A stretch of DNA of 5,664 bases from Flavobacteriales bacterium UBA1937. Its GTDB lineage: Bacteria > Bacteroidota > Bacteroidia > Flavobacteriales > Weeksellaceae. The stretch lies in the NCBI GenBank assembly GCA_002337005.1, contig DDFD01000031.1:1-5664 (forward strand), given 5' to 3'. Both the position numbers and the translations under genes were made by a program. The notes below the pieces were generated by a model. It saw nothing but the letters and a program-made list of their open reading frames with translations. It was not told the DNA's origin and ran no database searches. Shown here piece after piece: positions 1 to 4,541 of this stretch. Position 1 is the stretch's first letter, and the number at the start of each line of letters is the position of its first letter.

Positions 1-24
1 TAAGTTATTGGGAGGATTTTTATA
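1..24 (+). repeat. Left inverted repeat of the invertible specificity segment
   Basis: The first 24 bases, beginning TAAGTTATTGG and ending GGATTTTTATA, are repeated exactly in inverted orientation at 801-824. The two copies diverge immediately after base 24 (AGCAT here, GACAG in the other). The repeat may extend left of the window. It encodes SYWEDFY in the same phase in both genes, so recombination here keeps the reading frame. Confidence 0.9.
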
Positions 25-452
25 AGCATAAAATTGTGTATATTGAAATAATGACTGACAATCCCGAAGAAGGTTATGACTTTCCTTGTTTTTCTTATGA
101 TGAATTTAGCTGTATTACATTGAATACTGCTTATATTATAACTGGAGATATAAAAGAATTAAAATACATATTACTAATTCTAAATTCTAAAATTGGAAGA
201 CATTTAGTAAAGTATTATGTCGTTCAATTGCAAAAAAGGCAATATAGAATGTTAGGGCAATATGTGCAAAATTTTCCAATTCCCAAAGCTGATAAAGATG
301 TTTATAGTATTTTTGAAGAAATTACAGATTCTATATCAAAGTTAAAAAGAGAAAATTTAGATACAAGTTCACTTGAAATCTTAGCCGAAAATGAAATAAA
401 TAGACTTTTTAATTTAAGTAATGAAGAAATTGAATTTATTGAAAATTTATAA
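1..452 (+). CDS. Type IIG-like restriction/DNA methyltransferase, C-terminal end only (expressed specificity tail)
   Basis: This is the 3' end of a longer gene cut by the left window edge. The frame is open from base 3 (SYWEDFY...) to the TAA at 450-452, so the GTG at 36 is not a real start. The sequence matches the C-terminal part of a TaqI/Eco57I-like specificity domain, which reads the DNA target of an N6-adenine methyltransferase, often fused to a nuclease. Visible landmarks are SYWEDFYKHKIVYIEI at the edge, a hydrophobic YILLILNSKIG helix, the FPIPKA motif typical of the end of a target-recognition domain, and a final helix NRLFNLSNEEIEFIENL. All of these have counterparts in the reverse-strand copy (436-1338), which is otherwise clearly diverged. 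The methyltransferase motifs (such as NPPY) must lie left of the window. Type IIG is the best guess; a BREX PglX protein has the same architecture and cannot be excluded. Its stop overlaps the opposing gene by 17 bases. Confidence 0.8.
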   Translation, partial: SYWEDFYKHKIVYIEIMTDNPEEGYDFPCFSYDEFSCITLNTAYIITGDIKELKYILLILNSKIGRHLVKYYVVQLQKRQYRMLGQYVQNFPIPKADKDVYSIFEEITDSISKLKRENLDTSSLEILAENEINRLFNLSNEEIEFIENL

Positions 453-1338
453 ACTGACTTTCTGTTTCTGTTAAGTTGTAAAGATTATGAACAAGTTTTT
501 CTATTTTCTCATAGTCATTAGAATTTACTAATTTTTCTGCTAAAAGTTCTGTTTCAACGTTAATAAATGGGACGGGAATTTTTTCCACTACAAATTTTTT
601 CCATTGATTTGTTCCCATTCCAGAAGAGTTACACATTCCATCAAATAACCATTCTATTAATTTTGAATTTAAAATTGAAAGTATGGTATAAAGACCAAAA
701 TTCCCAGTTAATAGAAAAGTCCCTGCCAAACAAAATCTATTTTCTAAATCAATGCTAAACTTAGGTTTATCTGTAAGTTCCAACCAAACTATTTTCTGTC
801 TATAAAAATCCTCCCAATAACTTATACTGTCTTGCGTTTCAAACCACTTATTAGTAGTCTTTTTTCGTGATACTATTAAAGATTCTTCTTTAATACTTAT
901 GCCGTTTTTATTTGCGTGGCATATGACATCTTTTATTTCCGTTTGAGTAAGTTTAGTGCCTGTTTGGTCTAATTTAGGTTTAAACCCAAATAAGAAATTT
1001 TTTACTGCTGGAAAATCATCTATATTATACTTTTTACTGGGAAAAGTAGCAATAAGATATAAATTCGCAAAATCGTATGAATACCTCTTAATATCACGAC
1101 CTCTTATTAAGGGTCGTATAATTTCCTCACTATTGGGGTCTTCATTGATTAATTCTTTTCTTTTTTTACCATCAATGATAAATGCTTCATTAAAGCCTGT
1201 TTTTATACCATAATTTATGGAAATATCCCAGTCTTTTAATGGAATACCAATACTTTCAATTTTATCCTTTATACTCTTTTCTATTGGGCTTAATATAGTC
1301 CAGTTATCAGAGTTTGAAAATGCCGTGTTCATAGCCAT
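436..1338 (-). pseudogene. Silent target-recognition cassette of a type IIG-like restriction/methyltransferase
   Basis: About 300 codons that resemble only the C-terminal specificity region of a TaqI/Eco57I-type enzyme; there is no methyltransferase or nuclease domain. From the N end it shows DNWTILSPIEKSIKDKIE (6-28 approx.), the family signature KDWDISINYGIKTGFNEAFII (35-55), EEIIRPLIRGRDIKRY (71-86), the SRKKTTNKWFETQ block (157-169), SYWEDFY (173-179, the inverted repeat), LNSKL, and a final IPVPF motif. Reading stays open upstream of the first ATG to a TAA at 1360-1362, adding FSDYFRQ, which looks like the linker before the domain. This suggests a cassette rather than an independent gene with its own start. 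I see no TAnnTTTG box on this strand between 1339 and 1449. About 30 residues between QTG (125-127) and SRKKT look like an insertion compared with my memory of the family. Best read as a stored, unexpressed alternative specificity; a separately translated specificity subunit is possible but less likely. Confidence 0.8.
801..824 (-). repeat. Right inverted repeat of the invertible specificity segment
   Basis: Read on the - strand this is base-for-base identical to 1-24 and encodes SYWEDFY (residues 173-179 of the silent cassette), starting within the codon of Ile172 and ending at the first base of Arg180. The surrounding DNA of the two genes is only loosely similar, so perfect identity confined to 24 bp points to a recombination site kept identical by exchange rather than to protein conservation alone. 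Confidence 0.9.
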
Positions 1339-1403
1339 TTGTCTAAAATAATCGCTGAATTATATGTAATAAAAAATGCTATGTTTTATTTTAGATAATA
1401 TAC

Positions 1404-1416
1404 GTTTAAATTAAAC
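1404..1416. promoter_or_regulatory. Palindrome upstream of the invertase, possible operator
   Basis: GTTTAA-A-TTAAAC is a perfect 6+6 dyad around one base, and a related TTTTAAAC recurs at 1433-1440, between the palindrome and the invertase start. It sits just upstream of the possible promoter box, where a regulator or the invertase itself could bind. In such AT-rich DNA it may also be chance. Confidence 0.25.
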
Positions 1417-1424
1417 CATATTTG
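1417..1424 (+). promoter_or_regulatory. Possible -7 promoter box for the invertase gene
   Basis: CATATTTG matches the Bacteroidota -7 consensus TAnnTTTG at all but the first base and lies 25 bases before the invertase ATG. No convincing -33 TTTG element is seen at the right distance, so this is a weak call. Confidence 0.3.
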
Positions 1425-1449
1425 CATAATTATTTTAAACAAAAAAATT

Positions 1450-2046
1450 ATGATTTACGGTTACATCAGAGTAAGTACAGACAAGCAAACAGTAGAAAAC
1501 CAAAGATTTGAAATTAATCATTTTTGCCAAAACCAAGAGTTCGTGGTAAGCAGATGGATAGAAGAAACCATTTCTGGAGCAAAAAACGTAGAAGACAGAA
1601 AACTTGGCAAACTTCTTAAAAAGATGAAAAAAGGAGATGTTCTTATATGTTCTGAACTTTCACGTTTGGGTAGAAATTTATTAATGATTATGGGTATTTT
1701 GAATGAATGTATGAATCGGGATATTCAAGTCTGGACAATTAAAGATAATTACCGTTTAGGAAGTGATATTAACTCTAAAGTTTTGGCGTTTGCGTTTGGC
1801 TTGTCTGCTGAAATAGAACGTAATCTAATTTCACAACGCACAAAGGAAGCATTAGCAAGAAAAAGAGCAGAAGGAGTTATCCTCGGTCGTCCAAAAGGTA
1901 GTAAATCTTCTAAAACTAAATTAACAGGACAAGAGAAAAAAATTAAGGAACTTTTGGACAAAAAAGTTTCTTATTCTGCAATAGGTAGAATTTTAGGAGT
2001 TCATAGACTTACGGTAAGTAGTTTTGTTCAAAGACAGAATATTTAA
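1450..2046 (+). CDS. Mpi-family serine DNA invertase
   Basis: A complete 198-residue small serine recombinase, the usual length of the resolvase/invertase family. The catalytic domain starts YIRVSTDKQTVENQR, with the nucleophile Ser9 and Arg7. The active-site loop SELSRLGRN (68-76) supplies Arg72 and Arg75. The long E helix AEIERNLISQRTKEALA (120-136) drives dimer/tetramer formation. GRPKGSKS (146-153) is the minor-groove arm, and SYSAIGRILGVHRLTVSSFV (174-193) is the C-terminal helix-turn-helix. The motifs agree closely with the Bacteroides fragilis Mpi group of global promoter invertases. Such enzymes cut both strands, form a 5' phosphoserine link and rotate the ends to invert DNA between short inverted repeats. 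Its position next to a 24-bp inverted-repeat pair in a specificity gene suggests it flips that segment, and an Mpi-type enzyme could also act at distant sites. The ATG at 1450 follows an A-rich stretch and has no Shine-Dalgarno sequence. No defect is visible. Confidence 0.93.
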   Translation: MIYGYIRVSTDKQTVENQRFEINHFCQNQEFVVSRWIEETISGAKNVEDRKLGKLLKKMKKGDVLICSELSRLGRNLLMIMGILNECMNRDIQVWTIKDNYRLGSDINSKVLAFAFGLSAEIERNLISQRTKEALARKRAEGVILGRPKGSKSSKTKLTGQEKKIKELLDKKVSYSAIGRILGVHRLTVSSFVQRQNI

Positions 2047-2065
2047 CTTTATTAATATTTGTTGC

Positions 2066-2073
2066 TATATTTG
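2066..2073 (+). promoter_or_regulatory. Probable -7 promoter box for the Mrr-like gene
   Basis: TATATTTG fits the Bacteroidota -7 consensus TAnnTTTG exactly and ends 22 bases before the ATG at 2096, implying a short leader. A one-mismatch box, AATATTTG, lies at 2054-2061. The -33 element is not clear. If real, the nuclease can be transcribed independently of the invertase, whose stop is only 49 bases upstream of the nuclease start. Confidence 0.45.
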
Positions 2074-2095
2074 TAATGTTTCAAAATAGAAATCA

Positions 2096-3073
2096 ATGAA
2101 AAACGTATTTGTAGTTCGTGCAGATTATGGCTTATACACCGAAGCATTTAAACAAAATGGATATGTAGGAATTGGTTGGTTTGATAGAGAAGTCTCTCCA
2201 AACATAACCAAAGATGAAATAAAGGAATTGTATCAAGTTATTTATCCTAGTGACGCTTTTATGCGAATGAACCAAAATGCTGGTCAGATTTATCGTTTTA
2301 TTCACGATATTAAATTTGGAGATATTGTGATGACTCCATTTCAGAATGGTGAATTTTTGGTCGGCGAAGTAACCTCTGATTTGTATTTTAAACACGATCA
2401 TACTTCAAATTATGATTTAAGAAAAAATGTTAATTGGTATAATGAAACTTTAGATAGAACTTCGTTAAGCATATCATTACAAAATTCGCTACGTAGTAGT
2501 TTAACTTGCTTTTCTGTGCAGAACAGCAGAGAAATTTTAGAATATTACAATATTGTCCCACCACAAGAACAAGCAGAAATAAGAACCACAATAGACCTTT
2601 ATCAAATCATAAAAGATAAACTATTAGAGTTAGATAATTTTGAATTTGAAGACTTTGTTTCGTATCTCTTACAGAGTATTGGATTTACCAAAACCAATGC
2701 AACACAAGGCAGAACTAATGATGGCGGAATTGATTTTGAAGGTGTTTTGGAAATTTTTGGTGTTGCTTCGGTAAATTTACAAGTACAAGTAAAACGATAC
2801 GAAACAAATCCAATAAAATGGCAAACCATTGACCAATTTAGAGGTGCAATGAAGCGGGATTTTCAAGGATGCTTTATAACATTAAGTAATTTTCAAGACA
2901 AGGCAAAAAGAAATGCTTCTGACCCAAAAAGAATACCAATAAACCTTATTGATGGAAAAAAATTAATAGATATTTTCATTGAAAAATATGAAGATATTAT
3001 TGAAATTATACGCCAAGAAGACAATGATACTTTAGCTGATAAATTGAAATTTAGAAAGGCACTATTGCCTTAA
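2096..3073 (+). CDS. Mrr-like restriction endonuclease, probably modification-dependent (type IV)
   Basis: A 325-residue two-domain protein. Residues 1-150 form a reader-like domain, with VVRADYGLYTEAF, GYVGIGWFD, GQIYRFI and KFGDIVMTPFQNGEFLVGEV. This pattern is known from the N-termini of Mrr-related proteins and recalls PUA/EVE-like folds that inspect bases. Residues 175-300 are an Mrr catalytic domain of the PD-(D/E)XK superfamily: FEDFVSYLLQSIGF, then TNDGGID with the metal-binding Asp213, then QVQVKRY with the Q-x-K variant (Gln231, Lys233), then GCFITLSNFQDKAKRNA and a closing IPINLIDGKKLIDIF. The family cleaves DNA carrying methylated bases; which modification this one sees cannot be told from sequence. 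All expected catalytic residues are present. It follows the invertase by 49 bases on the same strand and completes a defence cluster with the specificity locus. The start is supported by a -7 box and by MKN preceding the conserved FVVRADYG. Confidence 0.85.
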   Translation: MKNVFVVRADYGLYTEAFKQNGYVGIGWFDREVSPNITKDEIKELYQVIYPSDAFMRMNQNAGQIYRFIHDIKFGDIVMTPFQNGEFLVGEVTSDLYFKHDHTSNYDLRKNVNWYNETLDRTSLSISLQNSLRSSLTCFSVQNSREILEYYNIVPPQEQAEIRTTIDLYQIIKDKLLELDNFEFEDFVSYLLQSIGFTKTNATQGRTNDGGIDFEGVLEIFGVASVNLQVQVKRYETNPIKWQTIDQFRGAMKRDFQGCFITLSNFQDKAKRNASDPKRIPINLIDGKKLIDIFIEKYEDIIEIIRQEDNDTLADKLKFRKALLP

Positions 3074-3212
3074 AATAAAAGTAATTATTACCATTGATAA
3101 TACATAATAATTTTAATCAACTTTCCAGATTAATCCGATGATAGTATTGTATAAATAGTGAAATTTAATTTTAATAAATAGCAGTAAATTCGTTTTCAAT
3201 ATTTAAGCAAAA

Positions 3213-3220
3213 TAACTTTG
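3213..3220 (+). promoter_or_regulatory. Possible -7 promoter box ahead of a short terminator-ended transcript
   Basis: TAACTTTG is an exact TAnnTTTG match. Transcription would start near 3227 and meet the strong hairpin at 3249-3288, giving an RNA of roughly 60 bases. A weak TTTTC tract about 20 bases upstream could serve as the -33 element. The DNA between box and hairpin is unusually G-rich for this region (GCGGGG, GAGGGGG). Confidence 0.35.
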
Positions 3221-3248
3221 CGGGGAAAAAGAGGGGGAATTATTGAAA

Positions 3249-3288
3249 AAAAACGCCAAAAATTGATATTCAATGCTTTGGCGTTTTT
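3249..3288. terminator. Nested hairpin with A/T tracts, likely bidirectional intrinsic terminator
   Basis: The outer stem is a perfect 12 bp: AAAAACGCCAAA (3249-3260) with TTTGGCGTTTTT (3277-3288). The loop contains a second perfect stem, ATTGA (3262-3266) with TCAAT (3270-3274). A-rich and T-rich flanks make it work in both directions. It lies 175 bases after the Mrr-like stop and directly before the truncated hydrolase, so it would insulate the fragment from island transcription. Confidence 0.75.
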
Positions 3289-3294
3289 AATTGT

Positions 3295-3921
3295 GATCCA
3301 TCAAGAAATAGGTTATTGGCATTGAGAAAAAAGTACAGTGTTTCAAAAATGCAGCCTTTTGAACTGCTTGAAGAAGAAACGATAAGTGAAGCAGTAGGAG
3401 TAGTGGAGGATGATTACCATATAAAGTTAGACGATTTTGATTTAGATAGATGGTATGAAGACGATAGTATTGAGAATGGTAGCAGTATTTCTTTTATCAC
3501 TGAATATAAAGGTAAGAGTATTTTGTGGTTGGCTGATGCTCATCCTTCCGATGTTACAAATTCACTTTTAAAGTTAGGTTATAGTAAAACAAATAAGCTT
3601 AAATGTGAATTTGTAAAGGTTACCCATCATGGAAGTAAAGGAAACAACAGCAATGAATTATATGATTTGATTGATTCTGAAAATTATATCATTAGTTCTA
3701 ATGGAGAAAATAAGTACAAGCTTCCAAATAAAGAATCTCTGGCAAGAATTTTAAGAAGTAGCAATAGAAATCTCGAAAGAAAGTATAATATTTATTTTAA
3801 TTATGATAATGATACTTTGAGAAATATTTTTGAAAACGATGATGAAAAAATATATGATGAATATAATTTTCAAACCTTTTTTTCAAAAAATTCTACTTTA
3901 AATTTTGAAATAAAAGATTAG
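3295..3921 (+). pseudogene. Metallo-beta-lactamase-fold hydrolase, 5'-truncated remnant
   Basis: About 200 residues match the C-terminal half of a ComEC/Rec2-like metallo-beta-lactamase-fold hydrolase. Seen in order (numbered from TTG 3316) are NGSSISFITEYKGKSILWLADAHPSD (54-79), with the bridging Asp74 of the usual GDA motif, then FVKVTHHGSKGNNSNELYDLI (99-119), with His104/His105 of the HHGS motif, then YIISSNG and LPNKESLARIL. The N-terminal half, which should carry the HxHxDH zinc site, is absent, so a normal catalytic centre cannot form. Homology-like sequence seems to start near DPSRNRLLALRKKY (from about 3295), a few bases after the upstream hairpin; the frame is open back to 3247, through the hairpin. 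There is no good start: TTG at 3316 or 3322, or ATG at 3349. The last 45 codons are extremely Asn/Asp/Lys-rich and AT-rich. The stop is intact, so decay appears to have removed only the 5' part. A short expressed protein is not excluded. Confidence 0.7.
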
Positions 3922-4234
3922 TCAAAATTTTTCAAATCCAAAAAATTTATAAATATGAAAAATATGTTTCACCGTTATCCCATAGAAATTCAAACAAAAT
4001 GTATGGATGAAGATTCTTTGTAAATAATTTATCCATTTCACTAATCTCAAAAGCGAAAAAAGCAAATTTTCGAGCCAGAAAAACACCAAAAAAACCTCAA
4101 AAAAGATAAAAAAGTACAAATTATAACCGTTATTTTATAAAAAATAGCAAGAAAATTCAAAAAAACTGATTAACATAATATTTTCACTAATCAAATTTAA
4201 GTATTAATCAATTTTCTATTTTACAAAAATTAAG

Positions 4235-4249
4235 CACTGATAATCAGTG
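4235..4249. promoter_or_regulatory. Small perfect dyad, possible operator
   Basis: CACTGA-TAA-TCAGTG is a perfect 6+6 inverted repeat with a 3-base centre. It is followed after five bases by the larger hairpin at 4255-4287. No T-run follows it directly, so a protein-binding site or a structural part of the larger element fits better than a terminator. Confidence 0.3.
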
Positions 4250-4254
4250 AAATG

Positions 4255-4287
4255 AAAATAATCACACCCGTTTTTTGTGATTATTTT
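4255..4287. terminator. Hairpin resembling an intrinsic terminator
   Basis: AAAATAATCACA (4255-4266) pairs perfectly with TGTGATTATTTT (4276-4287) around a 9-base loop, CCCGTTTTT. The stem ends in A/T tracts, so it could act in either direction. It is 333 bases past the hydrolase stop and 255 bases before the next start, so which transcript it ends is unclear. The stem has few G-C pairs, which makes it weaker than the one at 3249-3288. Confidence 0.45.
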
Positions 4288-4541
4288 GTTTCATGAAATT
4301 AAATATTATGTTTAGTAATGAAAAAATTCACTGTTTTAAAAAGTTGGTCAATAAATCAAATTGTTTTACCTTAGCAATAGCTAAGAACATTGAAAACACA
4401 TAGTAGATAACATTACTTTCTTTTTTGAAAGCAAAAAAAATAATAATTAAACGTGAGGATTTTTAAATCAGATTCAAATATCTAAAGCTATTTCGATTAA
4501 CATTTAGATTTCTCAAGTTTTCCAAATAAAAACAATTTTCT

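Larger units (their letters stand above)
1..824. mobile_element. Predicted invertible DNA segment swapping restriction-enzyme specificity tails
   Basis: Two 24-bp perfect inverted repeats (1-24 and 801-824) enclose 776 bp that hold two convergent, alternative C-terminal tails of the same protein family. One is read on + (codons after base 24 to 452). The other is read on - (codons before base 801 down to 436). Inversion would connect the upstream expressed gene to the other tail in frame: about 142 residues in the present orientation, about 121 in the other. A serine invertase gene lies some 600 bp to the right. The arrangement matches known phase-variable type I hsdS and type IIG loci of Bacteroidota. 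That it actually inverts is inference from structure. Confidence 0.8.
3922..4541. other. AT-rich intergenic region without a convincing gene
   Basis: These 620 bases separate the hydrolase remnant from the secreted protein. Only very short reading frames occur (22 codons at 3955-4023, 18 codons at 4318-4374), neither with recognisable features. The stretch 4050-4110 is A-rich on the + strand. An 11-base direct repeat, TTTCACTAATC, is at 4036-4046 and 4182-4192. Small hairpins lie at 4235-4249, 4255-4287, 4370-4385 (CTTAGC-AATA-GCTAAG) and 4416-4431 (CTTTC-TTTTTT-GAAAG). I find no exact TAnnTTTG box before 4542, so the promoter of the next gene is not placed. Confidence 0.6.

Noticed and set aside
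36..452. GTG at 36 as the start of a small independent protein
   Set aside because: The frame is open to the window edge, and the upstream codons encode the conserved SYWEDFY block shared with the reverse-strand copy, so this is the end of a larger gene.
567..1213. Two forward reading frames (567-758 and 956-1213)
   Set aside because: Both lie antisense to the specificity cassette, whose strand shows clear family motifs; their translations show no recognisable motif.
1..1338. BREX PglX rather than type IIG
   Set aside because: Not excluded, only less favoured. PglX has the same specificity-domain type and can also be phase-variable, but no other BREX gene is visible here; the genes left of the window would decide.
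1749..2829. Reverse-strand frames opposite the invertase and the Mrr-like gene (1749-1961, 2132-2401, 2602-2829)
   Set aside because: They are shadows of genes with complete catalytic motifs on the + strand.
2050..3073. Toxin-antitoxin pair or CRISPR array near the nuclease
   Set aside because: No small paired gene and no regularly spaced repeats occur; the gene is a full-length Mrr-like enzyme.
3955..4023. 22-codon frame MKNMFHRYPIEIQTKCMDEDSL
   Set aside because: Too short, no recognisable feature, no promoter box; kept only as a note in the intergenic entry.
3922..4119. Reverse-strand 65-codon frame rich in Phe and Leu
   Set aside because: It is the complement of A-rich DNA, giving Phe/Leu/Ile runs. 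It has no promoter box, conserved motif or plausible membrane-protein layout beyond composition.
4318..4374. 18-codon frame MKKFTVLKSWSINQIVLP
   Set aside because: Too short, and nothing supports expression.
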